Below are positions 22,719-34,130 of a stretch of DNA of 64,000 bases, piece after piece. The position numbers were made by a program, and so were the translations under genes. Source of the stretch: Akebia trifoliata (lineage: Eukaryota > Streptophyta > Magnoliopsida > Ranunculales > Lardizabalaceae); assembly GCA_017979445.1 (NCBI GenBank), contig CM030707.1, positions 19,660,586 through 19,724,585 on the forward strand, in the 5' to 3' direction. The notes under the pieces are model-generated. The model was not told the origin of the DNA and did not search any database. It saw only the letters and a list, made by a program, of their open reading frames with translations. Numbering within the stretch: the stretch's first letter is position 1; every line of letters begins with the position of its first letter.

Positions 22719-23450
22719 GGGAAAATTACTTAAAGGACCCTCAATTTAATAAACTTTTTCTTTCTTAATAGTACTTTGTTAGTGGCCACCGCTTTTTTAT
22801 TTACTATCAAGTTCACCATTTTTTATGATTATTACACTCGACGTTTTTTTTATTTAGTGTTGAGTTCATAATTTTTATTGTCAAACTCACCATTATTTAT
22901 TGTCGGGTTCACCACTTTTTATTTACTATCGAACTGGACACTTTTTAATTATTATCGAGTTCACTTTTTAGATAAAAAGTGGTGACCTTGACACTCAATT
23001 TTCAATTTTCAAGTTTTTTCAACTAAAATACATGGAAAGATCAACTAAAAACTTGAGATAACTATTTATTTAGATAATTTCAACCCAAAAGAATCATTTT
23101 TGTTCGATTTTCATCTAAAACTAAGAAATAAGTGAAAACCCTAGTTTTTACATAAATCTTCAAAATATTTGAAAATTCATTGGAAATGACTTCTTTTTCT
23201 TCTTCTTTCTTAAATCTTTTTCGACAAAATGGAGTCTTTGAACTCACTTGAAATGCCAAAAATCTAATTTTTAGATGAAAACGATGAGTTTGAACGGTTA
23301 GGACATTCAATTGTGAGAAATGTGGGAGATAAGGTCAATGGACCACTTAGAAAGAAAAAGTTTACTAAATGTCTTACCAACCTATTGTCGAAAACTTATG
23401 GACTATTTAGAAAGAAATCATTTTGTGAGGGTCCTTTAAGTAACTTTCCT
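22719..23450. mobile_element. Non-autonomous TIR element (GGAAAATTACTTAAAGGACC ends)
   Basis: The left end (22719-22765) GGGAAAATTACTTAAAGGACC is matched by the right-end complement GGAAAGTTACTTAAAGGACC (about 23415-23450). The inner TTCTTTCT/AGAAAGAA blocks also pair. The core repeats GTTCACCATTTTTTAT-like units four to five times (22800-22970). The target duplication is ambiguous (TATAAG on both sides). Confidence 0.6.
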
Positions 23451-24240
23451 TATAAGATATAATAGGTGATGATTGTGCTCGCAAAAAGGGTAATACTCCT
23501 CTAGATATGATTCATGTTTAGGAAGTGCTCCTATGATTCGCTTCTTGATTTTCAAATTTCCAATGGTTCAGATGTTCCCTTAAACCAACCCAAGAATGGA
23601 TCGGAGGGAAATGCAACATAGGAAATGTTTGTGTCTTGTCACAAGAGACCGATCAACCAGACCAGAAGTAGTCGATAATGTTCTGTCAAAATAAAAGCAA
23701 AAGGACCAACGACGATCCTATCCTAAAGAAGAAGGAAGAGGAGCTAGAGTCAGACTAGACTCCATCGAATTATTATGAGATACACAATGAGATGTTCTGC
23801 AATGCAAATAGTTGGCAATAATGATTTTATATTGCTTTGCAACCATTAGAAAATCTCTTGCAAATTTATTTACGTGATTGTTTGATCTTTGCAATAAAAA
23901 AACATTCATTGTGATTTTGGAAATGGTTTGCGATACTTTCATGCCGCAAATCATTGGTTGAAATTTCTTAAGAATTTATATGATCCATACAAAAAAAATT
24001 TGTAATGCAAATCATTTGCATTGTGTAACCAAGCACGAGAAAAATTGATTTCAAAAAATTATTTGCATTTACAAATAATTTATAACATACCAAGCAAGGT
24101 TGTGGAAGCAAAAGATACTTCGACACTCAAGTCACTCAAATGTAGTAAATATTTTTTTATGTTAAGAATATTACTTATGCCATATACCAGTTGAGCGGGA
24201 ACATGAAACAACCTTATCACATATATTCACATACTAGAGT
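23451..24240. other. Intergenic, nothing recognised
   Basis: No gene is supported. A TTTGCAA/TTGCAAA-rich stretch (23800-24080) is self-complementary in short blocks, but no clear element ends are visible. Confidence 0.5.
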
Positions 24241-26100
24241 TCACATTGGCATCCTCTTTAAGGTTTAGGGAGGTACAAACGAAAAAATAATAAAATTAGA
24301 TGGGCAATTTATTCAATTTCGAATATATCATCCACTTTAGGAGATTTTGGAGTCGCCACCATTCATATTTGAAATGAGTGTGAATAGTCATCCGGATTGC
24401 ATTTTTTTTGAAAAATTATATTTTTTAACATTTGATGACTCTCGTATGGATATGGCTCATTTGGTCAAACTTTTGATTCAAGGTAAGGGGGTGTATTTTA
24501 TGGAGTATGGAAGGTGTTAAGCACCCTACTCCATCCACCATTGGTGGTAACCTCGAACTAGGTCCATCTTGAAAATAAAAATAAAATAAGAAAAAGAATA
24601 AAAAAATCCGATATATGTCCTCAAGTATGAAGGACTTTGATGTTGGTTCAACCCATTGAGGGCACCCTTATTGAAAAATATGCCATTTGATGGCTCAAAC
24701 CATGGTGGTGTGTGTGAAGGTGTGAAGAAAGGGATAAGTAGAATAGGGGAGTTGGAGGGGGTGTTCTTTTGTCTAAACTCACCTTGCTCTTTTGTTGACC
24801 TTCTTTGTTTTTTCTTGATGAATCTTTTTGACCTTCTTAGATTTGCTTGAGAAGAAATTAAGATTTGAGAGTTGAGAGTTAAGGGTAATGAAGGTGAGTT
24901 AAGAGTTGAGAGTTGAGAATTTGAGAGTTGAGAGTAATGAGATGAGTAGAGAGTTTTTTTTTTTTAGAAAGTATTTTTCTCAAATTTTCATTAGGTAGTG
25001 AGAGTTGAAAATAAGGGGGGATTTTATAGAGTTTGGAATTTGTTTTTAAGGGTAAAGTTGGGTGAAATGAGGTGAAATGATAGAATGGTGTGGGGTTTAA
25101 GAGAAATGTAGGGGTAAATTAGAAGTGTTTGGAGGGTATTTGTGTAAGAAGGTTAAATGGATTATTTTACAACCCAAATGGTTTAGATCTTTCAACTCAT
25201 TTGGGTTGAGTATTAGGTGAAGGATAATAAATGGTGAAGATGGGGTGTAAAAGAGTGATGGATGGATTGAGTGTTTGGGGAGTAGTGTTTGGATTTGAGA
25301 GAATGGGGGGTATAAGAGGGTGGTTGATGATATTTTGGGAGGGTGTGGGAAATGATGTCATGTATTAAAATGGGTGGAAATGAAGGGTTAAGATGAATTG
25401 ATGGGAGAGTATGAGTATTTAATTTGAGAGGAAGGGTGTGGGTTTAAATTGTAGATGTGGGTTTTGTAGGGAATGATGATGGTAGATTAGGGGAAGATAT
25501 AGGTTAGGGGTGTGGGTAGATTAGATTTTTTTAGAGAAAAATGTGATGGGTTGATGTGGGTAGATTAGAGAAGGTATAGGTTAGGGGTGTGGGTAGATGA
25601 TGTTTAGAGAAAAGGTGAAGGGATAGGTTCGAGATGAGGGAGGTGAGTTGGAATCGTGACATGTGTCCCACCTTGATGATTGTGGTGATTGGTTGTGATA
25701 TTGAGTTGGGTTGAGAAGTAGACTTAGATAATTAGTTGGGCTTGGGTAGAGTGTTGGGTAGGTATAGTGTTGGATTGGGCTTAGGTTGTGGGTAGAATAT
25801 AAATAGATTTGAGTTGAATGGTCTTGGGTAAGGAGTAGAATAAGAATGAGTTTGGGGGTTGAGTTGAGTGGGCTTAGGTGAGGGGTTGAATAAGAATGAG
25901 TTTGGACTTATGTTGGATTGAGTTGAAGAATTTAGAAGGGTGGTGAGAAATTGGGGTCTATGGGCCACGTGGGAAGCCTTAGGCCATTAATTGAAATAAA
26001 TAGAGGGCTTTTGGAGGTATGGGCTTTGAGGGCCCAATTCGTTATTTATTATCTTTTTAGGCATTTTGCGTCGAGGGCCCAATCAAATTTGGGTGTCTAC
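24241..26100 (+). mobile_element. Gypsy (Tat/Ogre-like) LTR-derived block
   Basis: It contains GGAGTCGCCACCATTCA (24350) and GGAAGGTGTTAAGCACCC (24506), motifs I associate with long LTRs of Tat/Ogre gypsy elements, and closes with TTTGGGTGTCTACAGGCATT at 26083. The same closing junction occurs at 33160 and 33216, and GGAGTCGTCACCATTCA at 30333. No gag or pol is present, so this is a solo or partial LTR. Confidence 0.4.
24880..25640. other. Strongly strand-asymmetric, C-depleted block
   Basis: On the plus strand C is almost absent across about 740 bp: whole 60-base lines such as 24901, 25021, 25081, 25201, 25261 and 25381-25620 have none. The only C-containing patches are around 24975 and 25165-25200. 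G is abundant (GAGTTGAGAGT, GGGTGTGGGTAGAT, GGAGGG). Direct repeats of TATAGGTTAGGGGTGTGGGT occur at about 25498 and 25574. There is no credible ORF. Confidence 0.85.
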
Positions 26101-27092
26101 AGGCATTATTAAAAAAAAAATTGAGGTCAAAGAAGTAAAAGAAAAAAAACAATAAAGTTGGAGAGAGAGATTACTGAGAAAGGATGAGATGGGAAATGAC
26201 AATAAAGTGGGTTAAAGGTGTAAAACATGAAAAATGACCAAGTTAGAAGGGTATTATAGCTCGATGATGGGTACTTTAATAGATTTAGTAACCATGTTTC
26301 CTTGATTCCCGCTCTTAACGAAGAATGGGTTGTACAAGATGTATAATCACCATTGCATAGGAAGAGCAACTTTATTGTTTGATATCATCTCATACTGATC
26401 AAATGGAATGTACCTGGTTAGGTATTCCAGAGAATGTACATGTCAGGTTCGATTGCACGACTATAGATCATTATGATCATATTTGCTCCTACTATTTTAA
26501 TACAAATAGAAATGATTTTAATATTACCAAGGGAAACATAGAAACAAACCACTACAAATTTCATTAAACCTATAAAAATGTATTTCAGCCCAACAATAAC
26601 CATGGTAGGGTAAGGCTTATGCCTTACCCATTCAAACCAGGTTAGAGGTAGATGATAAGGATTTGGGTCTCCTTCGGTTCTAATGACTCACAACAATAGA
26701 ATCAATTTCCTAATTGTCATATATCAATCAGGTTGGTCGCAAAGCCTTCAATTTTTCATGTCGAATGAACTATATATGTATTCCCCCTCCCAAGCTTGTT
26801 ATGGTTGCTTCAACCTCTCCTCCACTACTAATCAGACTTGGTATCTAGAGCAACGTAAAATCTTATTCTCGATGCTTGTTAAACTTTTCAATTGTGACAA
26901 ATAACAATGAATCCATTTTAATAAAATTTTAAATCGGTTTGATGATTTGACTCGTTCAAAACGAGTTGAATCGTACGAGTCAACTCGTCAAACCAAGACT
27001 ATAGTGTGCAATCTAGGAAACTGTCGTATTTATATTTCAAACTTAAAAAATCTACAACATTTTGGTGTGGGAGTTATAAGTCTCACTCTCAC
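26101..27092. other. Intergenic, upstream of the PPR gene
   Basis: No gene is supported. A small palindromic stretch ACTCGTTCAAAACGAGTTGAATCGTACGAGTCAACTCGT-like lies at 26950-26990. The PPR promoter should lie here, but no convincing TATA box could be assigned. Confidence 0.5.
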
Positions 27093-28953
27093 ATGCTTCT
27101 CCGAATCACCCAAAGAGCTGGTTTTCTCTCACTCAATCGATCCACACTAAAACTACCGAAAAGATCTCTTATTTTCATTCTTCATCTTCACACCACAGAG
27201 AGAACTGAAGACCTTAGCAAGCCACTTCACTCATCTCCTTCAATCTCACCCACAGATACCTTCAATCGAACAAATTCACGCTCGAATCCTCATCGAAGGA
27301 TATTCCAAGAATAGTTTCACAGCAACCCATCTCGTAAAATCTTACGCCAAGGCAGGAAATCTCGACGTAGCTCGTCTAGTGTTCGAATCTGTGCACAAGA
27401 AGAGAGTGTTTCTCTGGAATTCGATTATAAGGGCATGTAGTCTAAACGATTTTTGGTTGGAAATTTCCGAATTGTACAGGAGAATGGAAGAACAAGGGGT
27501 TGAGCCTGATAATTACACTCTACCCTTTGTAATCAAGGCGTTTTCGGTTCTATATTATGTTGAAGAAGGGAAGCGAATTCATCATCTTGCGAATCGAATG
27601 GGGTTGATTAGAAATGTTTACGTAGCAACAGCTTTGATTGAAATGTATGTGGAGTTTGATGAAATTGAAGTTGCATTTGAAGTATTTGATAGAATGCCTG
27701 AACGAGATGTCGTTGCTTGGACTTCAATGATATCGGGTTATGTTGATCATGGAAATCATTCAATGGCTCTTAGAATTTTCAGAGAGATGAGACTTGGAGA
27801 TTATAAACCTAATTGGGTAACAATTCTCATCTTGATTCCAGCTTGTGATTACTCAATCCACTCGTTCATAGTCAAATCAGGTTTTCTTTCCTCCGCAGAA
27901 ATTGAAACTGCGATCCTTAATATGTATGCGAAGGGTGGGGACATTGTGACAGCGTCCTGTTTGTTTGATCAGATATCGGAAAAGAGTTTAGTTTTATGGA
28001 CTGTAATGGTGAGTGGATACTCACAGAATGGATACGCTAACGAGGCCTTTTTGGTATTTTATAGAATGCTAAAGGCATCTGAGTTCAGACCAGATGCCGT
28101 TGTAGTTGCAAGTGTTCTTCAAGCGTGTTCTCAATTGGGTTCGCTGAATTGTGGAGAAGTGATCCATGGGTTCATTATTCGAGCTGGACCCATATCCGAA
28201 GTATTGATTGAAACTGCTCTAGTTGACATGTATGCAAAATGTGGTAATATAAATGCATCGCAAAGGATTTTTGACGGGATTCAAGGTCGGAACATGATCG
28301 CATGGAGTGCATTAATTGCAGGGTATGGGTATCATGGATTTGGTTCAAAAGCACTTGGTCTTTTCGAGCAAATGAAGAAAGATGGATTTATTCCTGATGA
28401 AACTGCATTTCTAGGCATATTATCCGCTTGTAGTCACTCAGGTCTTGTTCATGAAGGAAAGGAGTATTTCAATTCAATGCTAAGAACATACAAAGTGATG
28501 CCCAGGACAAAGCATTACGCTTGCATGATTGATCTTCTTGGACGAGCGGGACTTGTGGATGAAGCATGGGTTTTGATCAAAGAGATGTCAGTTGAACCCG
28601 ATACGAATGTGTGGGGAGCCTTGCTTTCTGCTTGTAGGGTTAAAGGGAATGTTAGTGTCGCGGAGTTTGCATGTAGGAGGTTATTTGAGTTGGAGTCGGA
28701 TAACACTGATAATTATGTACTTATGGCTAATGTGTATGCAAGTTGTGGGAGATGGGATGAGGCATCTAAGGTAAGATCTGTTATAAGAAGAAAGGGAGAG
28801 AAGAAAACACCTGGTTATAGTTCTATAGAAGTTAACTGCAAGACCCATACTTTTTTTGCTGGAGATACGTCACATCTCGAGTCAAAAAGCATAAGTTCTA
28901 TTCTGGAGACACTTCATTCTATTGCAAGTGACAAGCTATGGATATGTGGTTAA
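27093..28953 (+). CDS. PLS-class (E+ type) pentatricopeptide repeat protein, frame break near the N-terminus
   Basis: The main open frame runs 27151-28953. It contains about 12 PPR motifs in P-L-S order (for example MISGYVDHGNHSMALRIFRE, ALVDMYAKCGN, HYACMIDLLGRAGLVDEA), then E domains (VWGALLSACRVKGN, LMANVYASCGRWDEASKVR) and an E+ tail (GYSSIEVNCKTHTFFAGD). No DYW domain follows. Proteins of this type bind organellar RNA for C-to-U editing. This frame has no ATG before 27484. The likely start, ATG 27093, opens a basic Arg/Ser/Leu presequence (MLLRITQRAGFLSLNRSTLK) in another frame, which must shift by 1 nt between about 27150 and 27210. One L motif (about 27814-27890, PAC|DYSIHSFIVKSG) is about 8 residues short. 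It is either a recent pseudogene or a sequencing error. A small 82-nt intron (27121-27202) would also restore frame, but uses the third AG. Confidence 0.88.
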
Positions 28954-29300
28954 TACAAGGTCATTAGGGCATTTGTAGTGGGAGAGAACGCTATTCTTAT
29001 GCAATTTTGAAGAGAAGGCATGAAAGTGATGTGATGAGATACGACAAAATTGTACCTCAATGGTCTTGATTGATAAAGAAAACATGTTCTTGTGATCTAA
29101 AGATATACGAGGAGTTTCCGAAAGAAAGAAAAAATTGCTCCCGCATGTATTGAATGACATCTACCCTTGTTAATCACAAATCTACCCTTGCTATGCTTGA
29201 CGTGGCACACACTAGAGAGTTTGTGACAACTGTGTGCAAAAACTCACTTGGAATTCGAGGGGATCTTTTTGAGGATTTTCTTTTTCTGATGTGAGATTTC
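28954..29300. other. PPR 3' flank
   Basis: No feature beyond the presumed 3'UTR. No distinct terminator or polyadenylation signal could be assigned with confidence. Confidence 0.5.
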
Positions 29301-32300
29301 TTTATACTAAGTACTATATTGGCGTTTCGCCTAAGTGTTCAAACATCATTTATACTAACTTTACTTTGTTGAGATTCAAAGCAATTTAATTGACCCATGA
29401 CAACTTCCTCTTTTGGATAATTCTAGACTTTCTTTTAAAAAGAGTCATTGTAATTTGATCAAGTTCAAGAGACTTAAACAATTTTACTCATCAAAAAGAA
29501 TTTTTAGAACTTGGGAGCAATTATCATCTTAACCCTAAGTTCTTAAGATAAGGAAAGTAATTGAACCTAAAGACCCTTCATGTTTGGATAATTGCATGTC
29601 CCTCCTATTGACTTTTATGAAATTCAAGCTCTTCTCAATGACACGGACAATTCAATTTCTCAAAGAATTCTCTAGAGACCTTGACAACATTTACATTCTT
29701 ATCATTTGATCGTCATGATTCGTAAGACTTGTTGAGGTAAATGTCCATCAAGGCCTCTTTGTTCAACGGTATTCATAGTCATTCTATTTGGTTTTAATGC
29801 AATTAACTTGGACTTATGTTGTGTGAACTATTACATCCCCAAAGGCTTATAAATAGAGGACCCTCTCAAGGCAAAGAACTAAGTCTTCTTGTCTCAAAAT
29901 TTTGTTCAATTCTCTTCTTAAAATCTTCTAAGATCCCAAAGCTTTGTCCAAATACCCTCTCAAGTACTTTTGAAACCCAACCTTAAAGATTTGAGGAGAA
30001 AAAGAATAAAAGGAAGAAAAGAACCAAGGTAGGATTATACCATTTGTTTTATTTCTTTACTTGCATTTCCCTTTCCCACTTCTACCCTTCTCACTCTAAT
30101 TTTCTAGTTTTTGTATTAGAACCAAAGTAAGATAAACCCTATCTCACCTAATATCTCGATAAACCTACCCAAAAAATGTAACGAGTTGAGAATCGAAAGA
30201 AAGGGTGAATAAAAACCTCTAAGATCTTTCTAGAACTCAAACATGTAGTATAAGCTTGTTCATCATCATGTAATGTAAGCATTTTGAATACATGAGGATT
30301 TGAAACCTTTGGGGAGGTTTGAGCTCAACTACGTGGGTTGAGGAGTCGTCACCATTCAATTAAGGTTTGATTGGACACCATAAAAATATTTTAAAATTCT
30401 ATTTTTCTTGGTTTGTAGTGACTCACATATCCAAAGGATAGGAGGAACACTCTTTCTAGAGATTTTAAGGTAAGGGAATTCGGTTGAAGGACAAGAAAGG
30501 AATTATGCACATTGTCCATCCTATCCAAAGATGGTTACTATAGATGAAGCTTCAAAATCCATTTTTGAGGTTTTGAAAGTAAAAAAGAGTTATAGAGTGA
30601 ATTAGAGAAAATTGCCTCTATTTTATTTTTAGAAAATGAACCAAACAAACAAATGAGCAAGTTAAAAATGAAAAATGGAGTTTATTGGAATTTTTTGTGA
30701 GCCTAGGATTTTGGTGAGAATTCACTTGGATTCTACCTTTCTGAATTTAAAAACTCTTTTTAGAGGTTTATGTGTTCACTTGGGAGCATTTTTTTGTTGG
30801 TTTAGCCTTTATGAGGTGTTCATGAGTTGAAGACTACAATGAAAAGATTATAAACCTTATTCATGAGTCGTGTTTTCCTTGGGACTGTTTTTATGTAGGT
30901 TTAGAGAGTTTGGCAAAGATTTAAGAAAATCGCCACCTTTGACACTTAACCTCTTTTGTAAGCAAAGAGCGTGGTAAGTGCAAATGTGTATGCATGTGAT
31001 GGACTCATCAAAAGAAGATTACCTCCAAACAAGGCTTATTCTCTAACTCTATTGTCATCAAAAAAGTAAAATAAAGAATCATTATTCTAAGAATTTAAAT
31101 TGCATGAAAAGTATATGAAGTTAAGACAAACTAATCTAGGAATTTAAATTGCATGAAAAGTATATGAAGTTAAGACAAATTAATCTAGGAATTTAAATTG
31201 CATGAAAAATAAATGAAAATAAAGATACTATTCCAATGCTTTCATGGAGATTATGAAGAACTTATTGGGGAAGATTATCTCATTACAAGGGATTGCTCTT
31301 TACCCCCAAGCCTTAAAACTAGGAATTGTAAATCTACTTCATTAAAAAACATAAAAAATAGCTTGAAGTAAATAACACTAAAAATAGAGAATGGGAATGA
31401 TTAGAAGGGTTTTTTAGTTCCACCTTAGTCTTCTTCTTCTTCTCGGATTTTTGGGAGAGGTTTGAGAGAATTACAAGGCTAAAGAGCTTTTAGGAGAGAT
31501 TTGGGCATAATTTTGGATCATACTTGAGCTTCTCTTTTTTGCCTTAGATGGGTCTCTTATTTATAGGATTTTTGGAGACCCTTAAGGATAGTTATTTTGT
31601 ATATGAACACTTTTGTAAAGCTCACTTAATAATTTGATCTAACACCTATTGAGTATTTCACCAAACACCTTATATGCCAAATCACCCAAGACCTTATTTG
31701 ATAATGGCAATGAAAGACAAACCCAACTAAGAGTACCAAATGCAAAGAAAATAAACAATTACAAACAAAAACACACAATACCCACAACACAAGATTTTAC
31801 GTAGTTGACCCAAAGGCTATGCCCATGGAGATATGAGCATTGGAACTTAATTTCACTATGAAGAAAATGGGACAGATCGATACAAGGAAACATTTTTATC
31901 ACTTGGTTTCACCTTCTTTTAGATCTCAATCTTCCGAAACCTTTCAATCTCTTCCCTCTTGGTTTTTCTCTCTTTCTCTACTCTTTTCTCTAGAAAAGAC
32001 TTAGACTTGAAGTTACAACAAAAGAAAATAAAACCCATTTTGAAGTACCTCAAAGTGAACCACTTACATAAATTACAAGTTCAACTCAAAATACTTTAAA
32101 CCAACCCAGAAACAAACACACACACATCAACCAGGCCTAATTGATTTTGAGTCATGATTCAACAATAATTTGGTCTTAAAACCTAGAATACCCAATATTC
32201 TCAACAAAATCCTATAAAATGATTTTATTACATCTCATCAACTTGGTCTTGATGGTCTTTCACTTACACATGGGTCTAACCAATCAAGATGATTACGAGA

Positions 32301-33240
32301 TAAATTAGTAAAAGTCCAATAAGTTTTAGAAATTTTTTGAGGGGGTAAAGTGATCTTAGACCCTAGGCTTTGAATCAATTGAAAGATAATATTTAAATCA
32401 AATAGCATGTAATTTGGTGTTTGGGGTTTGGACATTTTAGACTTTTTACTTACTTAGATTTCTAACAACCTAGGGCTAAGAGTGTTTTTGCACACAATTT
32501 TTAGAGCATTCTCTTGGATGGATAAACTTGTTACAGCCTCTAGAATTAGGTCATTTTACCTTGAATGCCATAGAATCTCTTTGGTTCTTGAAGAAAAGTG
32601 AAAGAGTAAAAGGGTGATTTGATCCTAATGAATCTTAACAAACCAAGGTTAAAGAAGGTAATTCTCCTTAAGTGTGAACCAAATGTGACTTTGGGTGAAG
32701 ATTAAGGAACAATGGAGATTACCAAAACACCTAGGTGATAAGAAATTTGGAGGTTTTAGACATGAGTACTTAAGGAATTAAGAAGGGATTAGAAGAGAGA
32801 AAATCCAACTTAAAGAGGTTAATAAAGTTATTTCTTGTGAAGAATCTTGTGAACATATGGGTTCTCCAACTGCCTAACCAAATTTGTCATATGCAAGAAT
32901 GATCAAACTAATTGTATACATGTGCACTATTAACAAGAGCATCAAAACAACAAATGGCGTAGCCATATGTGCTAAGTGGTTAGGCTATGCTTATGCTTGG
33001 CCATTTGGTACTAAGGGCCAAACAAAAATCAATTTTTTCATAATACTTACTTAATCTTGATTGATTAGAGTGGGCCTCACTCGATCGATCAAAATTCTCT
33101 CGATTTGATACTTAACACTGGGTTTGAATGAGCTCTCGAGCTTATTCAATTAAATTGGGGTGTCTACAAGCATTTGACAGAGATAAGGTGAAATTCTCAG
33201 GCGTGTTCAATCAAGTTGGGGTGTCTACAGGCATTTGACA
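29300..33240 (+). mobile_element. Long gypsy (Tat/Ogre-like) LTR-derived region
   Basis: A TATA box TATAAATAG (29848-29856) is followed by a CTCAAGGCAAAGAACTAAG leader. GGAGTCGTCACCATTCA appears at 30333 and AAGGTAAGGG near 30467. The region closes twice with TTGGGGTGTCTACA (about 33155 and 33211), each followed by (A/G)GCATTTGACA(G/A)AGATAAGG. A second TATA-like box faces the other way (minus strand, 31566-31557). No polyprotein is recognisable. Boundaries and lineage are uncertain. Confidence 0.4.
31092..31213. repeat. 49-bp tandem repeat, about 2.5 copies
   Basis: Units begin at 31092, 31141 and 31190 with AATTTAAATTGCATGAAAA. The first two differ at one or two positions and the third is truncated after about 24 bp. 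Confidence 0.9.
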
Positions 33241-33612
33241 AAGATAAGGTGAAATAAGGAATATATCCTCTATGAAGTGCTTACTTTTAAGGTCAATAAG
33301 TTCTTTGAGAGCATCCATGAATACTTCATGTAGTTAAAAGCATACACAAGCATCATCTACATAGTTTAAACACCATTATTGGCAAAATCAATTTAAGGAG
33401 AATACTCTCGTCATAAGGTGATCTCCTACATTTGTAAGTCCATAATAAGTTCTTATAGAACATACCTATCAAAAAGGTTTCTATGGGACATTTAACATAC
33501 ATACATATTCTATGCATCCATGAAGCTTAAACATGAAATAGGTAAAAGTTCCAAAAAGCATTCCAAACTAAATGGATCTCTTAAAATCTAAGCTCTTTCT
33601 TAAGCACATTTT

Positions 33613-33801
33613 CCTTAAGAATAATGATTTTATGACGCCCTCCTCTAACATATGCCCCCATCACAGAATTGTAGATCATTCGCCTCAGGATATGCAGAAC
33701 CATAACTTTTTCTGGTGTATCCCAAGGCAAATGGTCTATGGTTCCATGATGGGGGTGTATGTCAAAGGGGGGTGTCATATTATCACAAATCTTTCCTTAA
33801 G
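33613..33801. repeat. 190-bp near-complete palindrome
   Basis: Left arm about 33613-33695 and right arm about 33715-33801 are complementary (CCTTAAGAATAATG...ATGCCCCCATCA against TGATGGGGGTGTAT...CCTTAAG), with a short central loop near 33706. Because the arms mirror each other, both strands encode similar short frames (MTPSSNICPHHRIVDHSPQD and MTPPFDIHPHHGTIDHLPWD). This is a symmetry effect rather than two genes. Confidence 0.8.
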
Positions 33802-33989
33802 CATGCATCATCATTAAATTGTAGAGTCAAAAGAGTACAATCATTTTAGGTTGGGACTCCTAATTGTAGCAAACATAAATATCTTAAATAGTGGAAACAT
33901 TCCATTTACACCACACATACATGCACTTAGTTTCTCATGCATACATTGTCATCTTCATCTTATTAATCAAAATACTTTTAAAAAAAACA

Positions 33990-34130
33990 ATCGAAGTCCA
34001 TATACCTTGGTAACCTCTAACTTGGTGGGTAGGATGGGGTGCCTAACACCTTCCCTGTCTTTTAATCAAACCTCTTTAATCAAATCTCTCGGTTAAGACT
34101 AGTTTGGGAGTCACTTTCAAAGGAAAGATT
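33990..34130 (-). mobile_element. Gypsy-LTR-like fragment
   Basis: The minus strand reads GGGAAGGTGTTAGGCACCCC near 34055-34036, the same motif family as at 24506. It is short and isolated. Confidence 0.35.

Noticed and set aside
24656..24850. 64-aa plus-strand frame in the gypsy-like block
   Set aside because: Short, no domain, begins inside LTR-like sequence. Chance frame.
31081..31215. CRISPR-like regular repeat
   Set aside because: The repeats are directly abutting 49-bp units with no spacers, in a plant nuclear context. Simple tandem repeat.
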